Shown one piece after another: positions 1 through 9,792 of a DNA stretch of 64,000 nt. Location: positions 62,001 to 126,000 of the forward strand of contig NZ_LGTB01000018.1 of the NCBI RefSeq assembly GCF_001238275.1, given 5' to 3'. Numbering within the stretch: the stretch's first letter is position 1; every line of letters begins with the position of its first letter. This DNA comes from Bradyrhizobium viridifuturi (GTDB lineage: Bacteria; Pseudomonadota; Alphaproteobacteria; Rhizobiales; Xanthobacteraceae). The notes under the pieces are model-generated. The model did no database searches. It was given only the letters and a program-made list of their open reading frames with translations, and was not told the origin of the DNA. A program made the translations under genes and the position numbers.

Positions 1-2
1 CG

Positions 3-542
3 ACCCAGTCCGCCTGGCTGCGATCCTACTATCTTGGGCGCGCCATCTTCTCGATCGCCTGGGTTGCCGCTGCCGTTCTGTTCAGCAGGCAAGCCGGCGC
101 GGCTGCGTTTCTACTCATGATCTACCCGGCATGGGACGCCGTCGCCAATCTGGCTGACGCTCGGGTCAATGGCGGGCTGATCGCCAATCCATCCCAGACC
201 TTGAATGTCGCGGTCAGCGCGATCACCACGGTCGCCGTCATCGTGGCGATCGGCCACAGCAGCTACGCCGTTCTCGCCGTGTTCGGGGTTTGGGCGATCC
301 TCGCGGGCGTGCTGCAGTTGGTCACCGGCGCCAGGCGCTGGCGCGACTATGGCGCGCAATGGGCGATGATCCTGAGCGGCGCGCAGTCGGCGCTCGCCGG
401 CGGCTACATGATCAGCCGATCGATCGGCACCGCAGCGCCGACGATTCTCGACGTCGCTCCCTATGCGGGCTTCGGCGCGTTCTATTTCCTGCTGTCGGCA
501 ATCTGGCTCGTTGCCAGGGCGCAACGCAGCGCGCGTGCGTAG
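3..542 (+). CDS. Multi-pass membrane protein (DUF308/HdeD-like), 5' end cut by window
   Basis: The reading frame is open from the left edge, so the N-terminus is missing; the first ATG seen (117) is internal. The visible 179 residues are very hydrophobic, with about five or six membrane segments separated by short loops and a basic tail ending RAQRSARA. A loop with RRWRDYG between two helices recalls DUF308/HdeD-type small membrane proteins. That family assignment is only a resemblance; the function is unknown. The gene converges on the hydrolase gene, whose stop lies 49 bases downstream. Confidence 0.6.
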   Translation, partial: TQSAWLRSYYLGRAIFSIAWVAAAVLFSRQAGAAAFLLMIYPAWDAVANLADARVNGGLIANPSQTLNVAVSAITTVAVIVAIGHSSYAVLAVFGVWAILAGVLQLVTGARRWRDYGAQWAMILSGAQSALAGGYMISRSIGTAAPTILDVAPYAGFGAFYFLLSAIWLVARAQRSARA

Positions 543-590
543 GCGCGGCCTGGCGGCACCGGCGAGCGCGCGTCGACGTCAGCGCGATCG

Positions 591-1436
591 CTATTTCTTC
601 TCCGGTGCCGTCGCCGCTGCTGCGGGCGTCGAAGCGGCGAGCAGCGGCATCGTCGGTGTGGTCTCGCCGGCATCCTCGTCGAGGAATTGCTCGACGCCTG
701 CCTGGATCGACGACTTCGCGCTCTCAGGGCCGCGGTCGCTGAGGTCGTTGTGATGGAATTCGGTCCGGACCACCTTGATGCCGAGCCTGGCGCAGGTCTC
801 CTCGTCAGGCACGACACCCGGATCGGCCTTGAACACCGGGTCCCTGGAACGGAACGACAGGATCTTGATCTTGCTGTCGGTGATGAAGGGGACGCGCAGA
901 TTGTCCAGCGTCACGACCTTCTTGACGAGGTCGGGATGCTGCTTGGCAAAGAACATCGAGATGTCGCCGCCGTTGGAGTGACCGATCAGCGTCAGCGCGC
1001 GATAGTTTGCGTTCGGATAAAGCTTCTTGAGCTCGTCGATCGCATACATGATGTTGAAGACACCGCGATTATATTGCATGCGGCGGCCGACATATTCCTC
1101 GCCGACCTTGGTGACCATCGGCGCATCAGTGTCGAGATCGTGCTGGATGCTGACCACGAGGTAGCCGCGCGATGCGAACACGTTGGTGAGGAACGAGTAC
1201 TCGGTGTTCCTGACCGTGTTGCCGTGGCTCAGGATCGCGACAGGCAGCTCGATCATCTCGGCCATGGCCTGCATTTGCCGGTCGCGGCGGACCGCCACCT
1301 CGACGGTGACGTTGCGGTCGTCGCGCATCACGTCGTGGAACGTCATGGTCGTGTGGCTGATGGCCCATCTGTCCGTGGTGAAGTAGCCGGCCATCGTGAC
1401 GACGCACAGGCAAAGGACGATGATGCCCCGTTTCAT
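591..1436 (-). CDS. Alpha/beta hydrolase with N-terminal signal/anchor
   Basis: Predicted alpha/beta-hydrolase-fold enzyme of 281 residues. A hydrophobic N-terminus (about residues 4-18) suggests export or membrane anchoring. The nucleophile elbow GHSNGG places the catalytic Ser near residue 154; SHGN near 70-73 is a likely oxyanion-hole segment; an Asp in RSRDPVF and a His in EFHHND are candidates for the rest of the triad. The last 25 residues are an Ala/Thr/Pro-rich tail. The substrate cannot be read from the sequence; esterase/lipase or dienelactone-hydrolase-like activity is the family expectation. It stands alone, with about 257 bases of non-coding sequence behind its start. Confidence 0.75.
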   Translation of the reverse strand: MKRGIIVLCLCVVTMAGYFTTDRWAISHTTMTFHDVMRDDRNVTVEVAVRRDRQMQAMAEMIELPVAILSHGNTVRNTEYSFLTNVFASRGYLVVSIQHDLDTDAPMVTKVGEEYVGRRMQYNRGVFNIMYAIDELKKLYPNANYRALTLIGHSNGGDISMFFAKQHPDLVKKVVTLDNLRVPFITDSKIKILSFRSRDPVFKADPGVVPDEETCARLGIKVVRTEFHHNDLSDRGPESAKSSIQAGVEQFLDEDAGETTPTMPLLAASTPAAAATAPEKK

Positions 1437-1693
1437 TTCGACCTCTGATCTTGCCTAACTGACCCGCGCTCTGGCCCTGTTCTCATGGGGCATTCCGCGT
1501 GAATCGGCCTCCGGAGGCCAGGCGGGCGCTTTTGCCGCCGAATATCGGGCTAATTTTACAATCAGATGACGACGCGACGACGGGCCCTGGCGCACGACGT
1601 CGCGTGCCGTTCAAGACGATCACAAGCGGGTGAGGAGGCTTCGGGACCGGTGGCGCGCGATCACGGCGCCGCCGGCGGGCTCAGGCGCGCGTC

Positions 1694-2485
1694 TCAGTCC
1701 TGATAGTTGTTGCCGTAGAAGTCGCGCTGCCGCGGGTAGTACGGCCGCGGCTGATAATAGCCTTGCGGTGCCGCCGCGTAGCCCTGGTTGCCGTAATACT
1801 GCTGCTGGCCATAGGCCTGTGCGTCGTAGACGCGGCGGCTTGACGGCGGCGCCGGGTAGCGCTGCGCGGTCGAGCTGCCGTCGGCCGGATAGATGTAGCC
1901 GTCGTCGACGCGGGCCTGCGCCGGATATTCGCGCGGCTGCGGGGTCAGGACGACGGGGTCGCCGGCGGCGGCGGTGCCATACTGCTCGTCTTGCTGCGGC
2001 GCGCGGCGGGCGACCGCGGTGCCGTTGCGCCCGCGGGGATTACGCGCCAGCGCGACTTGCGCCGAGCCGGTCAGCGTCACGGTGGTGTTGAGCACACCTT
2101 CCTTCTGGACCAGTGCGTAGAGCGTCGAGGCGTTGTCGCGCGACAGCCGCACGCAACCATGCGAGGCCGGGGTGCCGAGGCGGCTCACCGAGTCGGTGCC
2201 GTGAATCGCGTGGCCGATCTTGGTGAAGAAGATCGAATGCGGCATCGGCGCGTCGTCGAATTCCTTGGAGTAGTGATCCTCTTCCATGCGGAAGGCGCGG
2301 AAGGTGCCGTTCGGCGTCTCGCGCGAGGGAATGCCACTCGATACCGGCCAGTGGTAACGGGCGACGCCGTCGACCGCGACGGTCATCTGCTGGTTGTCCT
2401 TGTCGATGGTGATATCGACCTTGGCCTGCGCGGCGCCGGCGGTGAAAAGCATTACGGACGTGAACGCAATGAGGAACGAACGCAT
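1694..2485 (-). CDS. L,D-transpeptidase (YkuD domain), exported
   Basis: Predicted L,D-transpeptidase of 263 residues acting in the periplasm on peptidoglycan stem peptides (3-3 cross-links or attachment of proteins). A signal peptide covers about residues 1-21 (ending AGAAQA). The YkuD domain follows, with the His of GHAIHGTD near 95 and the catalytic motif SHGCVRLS, Cys at about 111. After about residue 150 comes a Tyr/Gln/Pro-rich low-complexity tail, typical of rhizobial homologues. I chose the ATG at 2485 because an AAGGG ribosome site precedes it and the signal peptide starts there; the frame opens 54 bases further upstream without support. Confidence 0.88.
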   Translation of the reverse strand: MRSFLIAFTSVMLFTAGAAQAKVDITIDKDNQQMTVAVDGVARYHWPVSSGIPSRETPNGTFRAFRMEEDHYSKEFDDAPMPHSIFFTKIGHAIHGTDSVSRLGTPASHGCVRLSRDNASTLYALVQKEGVLNTTVTLTGSAQVALARNPRGRNGTAVARRAPQQDEQYGTAAAGDPVVLTPQPREYPAQARVDDGYIYPADGSSTAQRYPAPPSSRRVYDAQAYGQQQYYGNQGYAAAPQGYYQPRPYYPRQRDFYGNNYQD

Positions 2486-2771
2486 TTTATTACCCTTGGC
2501 CTCCAGGCCTGTCGCAGCAGCGGCTCTCCGTCCCCGCAACCAATATGCACGGAATCCGAATTTGGTTCCAGTCGCGGACCCGGTGCATCGTTAATCCCGC
2601 GCGCGGCGCAAACAAGGCCGAAGCCGGGCGGGCCCGTCACGACGTGCTGACTTTTTCGCGAGCAGGGCGCGACAACAGCCCCGATGAACCGCCAACGCAA
2701 CCATTTGGCCGCATGGGCGTTTCACAATCCCGCCCCGACGACGCATTCGCGTCGCACTTTAAGGAACTCCG

Positions 2772-3101
2772 ATGAACAACAGCAAGGTTAAGACCGCGGC
2801 CGTCCACCCAGCCGGCCTCTCCGCGCGGCTCCTGCTTGCGGCCGCTGGCCTCGCTTTGACACTGGCCGCTGTCCCCCATGCCGGCCATGCCCAGGGCATC
2901 GTCCGCGGAGCCCACGAGGGTGCCTATGAGGGCAACCGGATCGGCGGGCCCGTAGGTGGCGTGGTCGGCGGAGCTGTCGGTGCCGGCGTGGGCGGCGCGA
3001 TGGGCGCGGTCAAGGGCGTGTTCGGTATCCCGGATCGCGGCTACCGTCGCGGCCACCGCTGCCGCGGCTATTACCGCCACGGCCATTTCCATTGCTACTG
3101 A
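2772..3101 (+). CDS. Small exported glycine-zipper protein
   Basis: Small protein of 109 residues with a signal peptide ending about residue 40 (AGHAQ), then a glycine-rich stretch with repeated GxxxG spacing (about residues 57-82) like glycine-zipper envelope proteins, and a short Arg/His/Tyr-rich tail containing two Cys. Glycine zippers usually pack in or against membranes; no enzymatic role is suggested. An AAGGAACTCCG segment just before the ATG gives a ribosome site. The gene is divergent from the L,D-transpeptidase gene, so an envelope role is a reasonable inference only. Confidence 0.65.
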   Translation: MNNSKVKTAAVHPAGLSARLLLAAAGLALTLAAVPHAGHAQGIVRGAHEGAYEGNRIGGPVGGVVGGAVGAGVGGAMGAVKGVFGIPDRGYRRGHRCRGYYRHGHFHCY

Positions 3102-3161
3102 TCGGGATCGTCATTCCGGGTTCGCGGCAAAGCGCGGGCCGGAATGACTTGGTTTCGCGAG

Positions 3162-3919
3162 TCAGTTCTTCAGCCGGTATCCGGTCCTGAAGATCCACGC
3201 CACGATCACCATGCAGGCGATCAGGAACGCCGCGGTCATGCCGAGGCTGAGCCCGACGCTGACGTCGGCGATCTCGTAGAAGCTCCAGCGGAAACCCGAG
3301 ATCAGGTAGACCACCGGGTTGAACAGGGTGATGGTGCGCCAGCCCGACGGCAGCATGTTCACCGAGTAGAAGCTGCCGCCGAGGAAGGTCAGCGGCGTCA
3401 CCACCAGCATCGGGATCATCTGCAGCTTCTCGAAGCCGTCGGCCCAGATGCCGATGATGAAGCCGAACAGGCTGAAGGTGACGGCGGTCAGCACCAGGAA
3501 GGTCAGCATCCAGACCGGATGCTGGATATGCAGGGGTACGAACAGTCCGGCGGTCGCCAAGATGATCAGGCCGAGGATGATCGACTTGGTCGCAGCCGCG
3601 CCGACATAGCCGATCACGATCTCCAAATAGGAGATCGGCGCCGACAGGATCTCGTAGATCGTGCCGGCGAATTTCGGGAAGTAGATGCCGAACGAGGCGT
3701 TGGAGATGCTCTGTGTCAGCACCGACAGCATCACGAGGCCCGGCACGATGAAGGTGCCGTAACTGACGCCCTCGACCTCGGTGATGCGCGAGCCGATCGC
3801 CGCACCGAACACCACGAAATACAGCGAGGTCGACACCACGGGCGAGACGATGCTCTGCAGCAACGTGCGCCAGGTGCGCGCCATTTCGAACAGATAGATC
3901 GCCCGGATTGCGCGATAGT

Positions 3920-3923
<4 letters not shown>
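3162..3923 (-). CDS. ABC-2 type transporter permease
   Basis: Membrane subunit of an ABC exporter, 253 residues with about six membrane segments, of the ABC-2 (YadH/NodJ-like) family. The start codon overlaps the stop of the upstream ATPase gene by four bases (ATGA), so the two are translationally coupled and make one transporter. Family members export polysaccharides, lipo-oligosaccharides or drugs; the substrate here is unknown. NodIJ is a related pair, but there is no nod context here, so I do not assign it. Confidence 0.88.
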
Positions 3924-4843
<920 letters not shown>

Positions 4844-4998
4844 GGAGGATCGGAAGCGTGAGAAAGGGAGCACGCGCGCGGATTGCGGTCCGGGCGGCGG
4901 CGAGATGCGGGGTCAACCGCAGATAGGGACGCATAATCCGTTCTGCAATCACCCGGCAGGGCGGAAAATTCGTTCTGCGGTGTGGCTGAGAGCCGCCC

Positions 4999-5682
4999 TC
5001 AGCGCTTCTTCATTGATTTCGGCGGCTTCTTGGCCGCAGCCGGGGCAGGGTGCGCGGGCGGCGCGGTGTCGGCGAGCTTGCCGACCAGCATGATCTGCAC
5101 CTGGTTGTTGACAGGCGCGTTGGGACGGGCGGGGTCGAGCAATTGTTCCTCGCCGAGCCCGACCGACTGCAAGCGCTTCGGCGTGATCTTGAAGGTGTTG
5201 ACCAGGATGTCGCGGATCGCGTCGGCGCGCCGCTGGCTCAGGATCACGTTGTTCTCGCGCCGGCCGGTCGATTCGATGTGACCGACGATCAGGAAGGTGT
5301 ACGGCAGCAGCGAGGAGTGGGTCAGCGCATCGGCGATGCGCCCGACGGTCTGGTAGGAATCCGGCAGCACGATCGGCGTGTCGACGTCGAACTGGATGTC
5401 GGCATTGAACGCCGGCAGGTTGTTCAGGTCGGGCGCGATCGGCGGCCGCTTCTGCGGCGGGGGCTCGTTCTTCGATCGCGACTTCGATCGTTCGGCCGCC
5501 TGCTGGCGCAGCGCGGCGACGTCGATCTCGGCGTCCGTCTGGTAGTGATTCAGCTTGCCGATGATGTCGTCGCGCGTGACGGCGGTTTGCGCGTGTGCGG
5601 GCGGCGTCGCCAGCAAAGCGAGCGTGCCGAGCAGGCCCAACAGGCTAACATCACGCAGGCCTCGCCTCGACGCGCGCATCAT
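4999..5682 (-). CDS. OmpA-family (peptidoglycan-associating) exported protein
   Basis: Exported 227-residue protein. A signal peptide covers about residues 1-32 (ending PAHAQ). A charged linker with RSKSRSKNEPP and a run of prolines leads to an OmpA-C domain (about 95-205), recognisable from the segment GHIESTGRRENN followed by LSQRRADAIRDIL. OmpA-C domains bind peptidoglycan non-covalently. The C-terminus is Ala/Pro/Lys-rich. The start overlaps the stop of the Cys-rich gene by four bases, so the two form one translational unit. Confidence 0.82.
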   Translation of the reverse strand: MMRASRRGLRDVSLLGLLGTLALLATPPAHAQTAVTRDDIIGKLNHYQTDAEIDVAALRQQAAERSKSRSKNEPPPQKRPPIAPDLNNLPAFNADIQFDVDTPIVLPDSYQTVGRIADALTHSSLLPYTFLIVGHIESTGRRENNVILSQRRADAIRDILVNTFKITPKRLQSVGLGEEQLLDPARPNAPVNNQVQIMLVGKLADTAPPAHPAPAAAKKPPKSMKKR

Positions 5683-6092
5683 TGATACCCCGCGTCATTG
5701 ATCGCCTGTGCGCAATTGCGGCTGAGGCCCTTGGCGGCGACCAGGCAGGGCACCGATTTGCTGGTCTCCTTGGTCGAGCCGCCGCACACCTTGACGATCT
5801 CGCGGGTGCAGGCATTGGCAACCGTCACGCGCGCCGCGATCCGCTTCTGGATCGCATCGAGGGTGGAGAAGTAGCTTTCCTTGCACGTCGGCGAGATCAC
5901 GTCGCGGTTGCGCGACAGGCACTCCTTGAGACGGTTGGAGTCCAGATTGACGCCGCGGCAGTTGGCGGTGATGTCGGCGCCGCAGGCCTTGGCGAGCTGC
6001 GCTGCGGAATCACCAAAGCTGATCGTCTCCGCGACCGCCAGCGACGGCGCAGTGAGCGCGACGACAAAAAGGAAAAACCCACCCCGGACCAT
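5679..6092 (-). CDS. Exported protein with two four-cysteine repeats
   Basis: A 137-residue protein with a signal peptide (about 1-21, ending AVAE) and eight Cys arranged as two copies of C-x7-C-x12-C-x10/11-C (about residues 36-70 and 93-125). The regular spacing implies two small domains each with two disulfides, which fits a periplasmic location. It resembles cysteine-rich repeat (GLG1-like) proteins seen in alphaproteobacteria; no enzyme motif is present. It is coupled by a four-base overlap to the OmpA-like gene downstream, suggesting the products work together at the envelope. Confidence 0.72.
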   Translation of the reverse strand: MVRGGFFLFVVALTAPSLAVAETISFGDSAAQLAKACGADITANCRGVNLDSNRLKECLSRNRDVISPTCKESYFSTLDAIQKRIAARVTVANACTREIVKVCGGSTKETSKSVPCLVAAKGLSRNCAQAINDAGYQ

Positions 6093-6157
6093 GCGGCCAT
6101 CTCAACCCATGAATTCAACTGGGGTCAAGAGCTACGAACAGAGAAGGCGCCGTTCTG

Positions 6158-8677
6158 TCACGCCCGCTCCACAAAGCTGTCGACCACCTTCTTCTCGCCG
6201 GCCTTCTCGAAGGCGATGGTCAGCTTGTTGCCGTCGATCTTCACCACATGGCCGTAGCCGAATTTCTGGTGAAACACCCGATCGTCCAGCGAAAATTCCG
6301 ACGTCGTGCCGGTGGACTTCGCCACCAGCTCGCCCTCGATCACCATCGGACCGCGCTTGGTGCGACTGAAGCCTTCCGAGGAAAACGAGGATTGCCGCTC
6401 ATCGAATCCGCCGCCGCCGCTGCGGCCCCCGCCACCGCGGCCGCGGTTGGCCTGGGCGCGCTGCCAGCCCGGGGTCGAATAGCTCGAGCCGAATGATTCG
6501 AGGTTGTCGAAGCGCGAGGCGCCGTAGCCGCCGCTGCCGCCCCAGCCCGACCCGCCCTTCGATTCGGTGATCTCGACATTGTGCGCCGGCAGCTCGTCGA
6601 GGAAGCGCGAGGGAATCGTGGTCGACCAGGTGCCATGGATGCGGCGGTTGGTGGCGAAGTAGATCTTGGCGCGGCGGCGGGCGCGGGTCAGCCCGACATG
6701 GGCGAGGCGGCGCTCTTCCTCGAGCCCGGCGCGGCCCTGCTCGTCCAGCGTGCGCTGGCTCGGAAACAGGCCTTCCTCCCAGCCCGGCAGGAACACGTTG
6801 TCGAATTCGAGGCCCTTCGCCGAATGCAGTGTCATCAGCGACACCGCTTCGTCGCCGGCCTCGCCGTCGCGGTCCATCACCAGCGAGATATGTTCGAGAA
6901 ACCCTTGCAGGTTCTCGAATTCCTCCATCGACCGGATCAGTTCCTTGAGGTTGTCGAGCCGGCCGGCGGCGTCGGCCGAGCGGTCCTTCTGCCACATCTC
7001 GGTGTAGCCGCTCTCGTCCAGCACGATCTCGGCAAGCTCGGTATGCGAGGTCACTTCGCGCTGGGCGCGCCAGCGGTCGAACTGCATGACGAGGTCGCGC
7101 AACGAGCCGCGCGCCTTCGGCTTCAGCTCGTCGGTCTCGACCACCGCGCGCGCCGCCTCGAACAGCGGAATCCGGCGCTTGCGGGCGTGGTCGTGCAGCA
7201 GCTGCACGGTGGCGTCGCCGAGTCCCCGTTTGGGCACGTTGACGATACGTTCGAAGGCGAGATCGTCGGCCGGTGAATTGATGGTGCGCAAATAGGCCAG
7301 CGCGTCGCGGATTTCGGCGCGCTCGTAGAACCGGGGACCACCGATCACGCGGTAGGGCAGGCCGAGCGTGACGAAGCGATCCTCGAACTCGCGCATCTGG
7401 AACGAGGCGCGGACCAGGATGGCGACGTCATTGAGGTTCTCGCCGGCGCGCTGCAGCTCCTCGAGCTCCTCGCCGATCGCGCGCGCTTCCTCTTCCGAAT
7501 CCCAGGAGCCGGTGACGGTGACCTTCTCGCCGTCGACATCCTCGGTGCGCAGCGTTTTGCCGAGCCGGCCTTCATTGTGCGCGATCAGATGCGAGGCGGC
7601 GGCCAGGATGTGGCCGGTGGAGCGGTAGTTGCGCTCGAGCCGGATCACCTTGGCGCCGGGGAAATCGTGCTCGAAGCGCAGGATGTTGTCGACCTCGGCG
7701 CCGCGCCAGCCATAGATCGACTGATCGTCGTCGCCGACGCAGCAGATGTTTCGCGGCGGTGCGGACGGCGGAGCCAGCACCGGTTGCGCGGTGGCGTCTT
7801 CCTTCGCCGGTTCGGCGTCGGTCGCTCCGGGAATGATTGCCGAGATCGGAAGACCCTGCCGCGCCGGCGCCTGCGACAGCAGGCGCAGCCACAGATATTG
7901 CGCGACGTTGGTGTCCTGATATTCGTCGACCAGGATGAACTTGAAGCGGTTCTGGTACTGCCGCAGCACGTCAGGATTTTCGCGGAACAGCCTGATGTTC
8001 TCGAGCAGCAGGTCGCCGAAATCGGCGGCGTTGAGGATCTTCAGCCGCTCCTGATAGGTCGCGTAGATCTTGCCGCCTTTGCCGTTGCCGAACGAGGCGG
8101 CTTCGCCCGCCGGCACCTGCGACGGCGACAGCCCGCGGTTCTTCCAGCTGTCGATCAGCCCGGCCAGCATCCGCGCCGGCCAGCGTTTGTCGTCGATGTT
8201 CTCGGCCTGCAACAGCTGCTTCAAGAGCCGCACCTGGTCGTCGACGTCGAGCACCGTGAAGTTGGATTTGAGCTGCACCAGCTCGGCGTGGATGCGCAGG
8301 ATGCGGCCGCCGATCGAGTGGAAGGTGCCGAGCCACGGCATGCCCTCGACCGCCTGGCCGAGCATCTGGCCGAGCCGCAGCTTCATCTCGCGCGCCGCCT
8401 TGTTGGTGAAGGTCACCGACAGGATTTCCTGCGGGCGCGCGCGGCCCTGGCTCAGGATATGCGCGATGCGCGTGGTCAGCACGCGCGTCTTGCCGGTGCC
8501 GGCGCCGGCGAGCACCAGCACGGGACCGTCGAGCGTCTCGACCGCTTCGCGTTGTTCGGGGTTGAGGCCGTTGAGATATTGCGGACCGGCGGCCGCCCGC
8601 GCGCGCGCGGCGATGCCGCCAGCCACAGGCTGGTGCTCGGGAACGCCGTGATGGGGCAATTTGCTCGGCTCGGTCAT
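6158..8677 (-). CDS. uvrD: ATP-dependent DNA helicase UvrD/PcrA type
   Basis: Superfamily 1A 3'-5' DNA helicase of 839 residues, acting in nucleotide-excision and mismatch repair. Visible motifs in order are Q motif LNPEQREAV, Walker A AGAGTGKT, TFTNKAA, Walker B with ILVDEYQDTN, QSIYGWRGA, RLERNYRS, and GLEFDNVFLPGWEEG followed by LTRARR. The C-terminus has a Gly-rich linker and then a Tudor-like module containing DDRVFHQKFGYGHV, as in PcrA/UvrD. I chose MTEPSK at 8677; another ATG lies 30 bases upstream. An insert with many Ala/Pro/Glu precedes the CCVGDDDQSIYG motif and is probably a surface loop. The gene stands alone. Confidence 0.93.
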   Translation of the reverse strand: MTEPSKLPHHGVPEHQPVAGGIAARARAAAGPQYLNGLNPEQREAVETLDGPVLVLAGAGTGKTRVLTTRIAHILSQGRARPQEILSVTFTNKAAREMKLRLGQMLGQAVEGMPWLGTFHSIGGRILRIHAELVQLKSNFTVLDVDDQVRLLKQLLQAENIDDKRWPARMLAGLIDSWKNRGLSPSQVPAGEAASFGNGKGGKIYATYQERLKILNAADFGDLLLENIRLFRENPDVLRQYQNRFKFILVDEYQDTNVAQYLWLRLLSQAPARQGLPISAIIPGATDAEPAKEDATAQPVLAPPSAPPRNICCVGDDDQSIYGWRGAEVDNILRFEHDFPGAKVIRLERNYRSTGHILAAASHLIAHNEGRLGKTLRTEDVDGEKVTVTGSWDSEEEARAIGEELEELQRAGENLNDVAILVRASFQMREFEDRFVTLGLPYRVIGGPRFYERAEIRDALAYLRTINSPADDLAFERIVNVPKRGLGDATVQLLHDHARKRRIPLFEAARAVVETDELKPKARGSLRDLVMQFDRWRAQREVTSHTELAEIVLDESGYTEMWQKDRSADAAGRLDNLKELIRSMEEFENLQGFLEHISLVMDRDGEAGDEAVSLMTLHSAKGLEFDNVFLPGWEEGLFPSQRTLDEQGRAGLEEERRLAHVGLTRARRRAKIYFATNRRIHGTWSTTIPSRFLDELPAHNVEITESKGGSGWGGSGGYGASRFDNLESFGSSYSTPGWQRAQANRGRGGGGRSGGGGFDERQSSFSSEGFSRTKRGPMVIEGELVAKSTGTTSEFSLDDRVFHQKFGYGHVVKIDGNKLTIAFEKAGEKKVVDSFVERA

Positions 8678-8958
8678 TGGCGAATCGTCTCGGCCCCACG
8701 ATGGCACCGTGGGACGGTGAAGGGGAGCCTTCTTAACAGGGATTGAAGGCCATATAGGGCCTGATCGGCCGTTTTGACAGGTTTTATCGTGCGCGGCGGG
8801 AACGGTTTTGGCAGCAGTCTGCCGTGATCTTGGTTCCTGAAATCGGCGAAAATATCGCGGTTTCGGGCTCAGGAACCAGCGTTCCGCTGCCGGTTTGTTT
8901 CCTCAAGCTATGGCGCCGGGCGAGAGGCGGCGCGAGGAAACCGAGCAGAGGTTCGATC

Positions 8959-9132
8959 ATGCTGAGCTGGGTCGTCACATTCCTGGTCATCGCCCTGATC
9001 GCGGGCATTTTGGGTTTCGGCGGCATCGCCGGCGCCTCGATCGAAATCGCCAAGGCGATCTTCTTCATCGCCATCATCCTGTTCCTGGTGTCGGCGGTGG
9101 TCGGATTGGCGCGCGGCCGCACGAGGGTTTAG
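8959..9132 (+). CDS. DUF1328 small membrane protein (YtjA-like)
   Basis: A 57-residue protein with two membrane helices and a short basic C-terminus (RGRTRV), matching the DUF1328/YtjA family in length and in the FGGIAGASIEIAKAIFF pattern. The start at 8959 is supported by an AGAGG ribosome site; the frame is open further upstream but that part looks non-coding. Members are often stress-associated, but no biochemical function is established. About 280 bases without another gene separate it from the helicase start. Confidence 0.85.
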   Translation: MLSWVVTFLVIALIAGILGFGGIAGASIEIAKAIFFIAIILFLVSAVVGLARGRTRV

Positions 9133-9143
9133 CCAACGGCTGG

Positions 9144-9659
9144 CTATTTTTTCGACGGCATCGCCACGTTGCGGCCGATGCCCTTGGGACGCGGCACGCC
9201 CGCATAGCTGTCCACAATGGCTTGAGTGCGGGCGCGGATGTCAGGCGGAAATGCCGCCACCTTGCGCGCCTCCATGTCGATGTGCAGCGTGAGGTTTTCC
9301 GAGGTCGCGGACAGCCAGCCCTCGGTGGCATGGCGCAGCTCCTCGAACGTGTGCAGCCGCTTTTCGTCGGCGCCGAGCAGGAAGACCGAAACCTGCACGG
9401 GATCGCCGAGATGGATTTCCCGCAAGTAGCGCACGTGGCATTCGGCCGTGAAGGTCGAGCAGTGCCGCGCCTTCATGTAGGTGGGCCCAATGCCGAGCTG
9501 CAGCCACATCTCGTCGATGGCGCGGTCGAACATCACATTGTAGTAGGCCATGTTGAGATGGCCGTTATAGTCGATCCATTGCGGGTCGATCTGCATCACG
9601 GACGATTTGAACGGGGCTGACGGAAGCGGCATCTCGCTCGTGGCAGTCTCTGACGTCAT
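9144..9659 (-). CDS. Hotdog-fold acyl-CoA thioesterase family protein
   Basis: A 171-residue protein with a single hotdog domain. The segment DYNGHLNMAYYNVMFD (about 30-45) is the usual active-site region of 4-hydroxybenzoyl-CoA thioesterase-like enzymes, where an Asp and the conserved NGH feature in catalysis. The family hydrolyses acyl-CoA thioesters in the cytoplasm; the acyl group is unknown. An N-terminal extension of about 20 residues precedes the domain. It is transcribed divergently from the FAD-linked dehydrogenase gene. Confidence 0.75.
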   Translation of the reverse strand: MTSETATSEMPLPSAPFKSSVMQIDPQWIDYNGHLNMAYYNVMFDRAIDEMWLQLGIGPTYMKARHCSTFTAECHVRYLREIHLGDPVQVSVFLLGADEKRLHTFEELRHATEGWLSATSENLTLHIDMEARKVAAFPPDIRARTQAIVDSYAGVPRPKGIGRNVAMPSKK

Positions 9660-9792
9660 CTTCCATCCCCGGTTCGTTGGCGTGCGAGCATGAACTTTTC
9701 TGTGACTCCTGCGACCACTTTTTCAAGTCAGGCTCTCTTGACCCCTTATACAAGCTTTGCCACGGTCGGCTAAAGCCGGGAGGAAAATTGAC

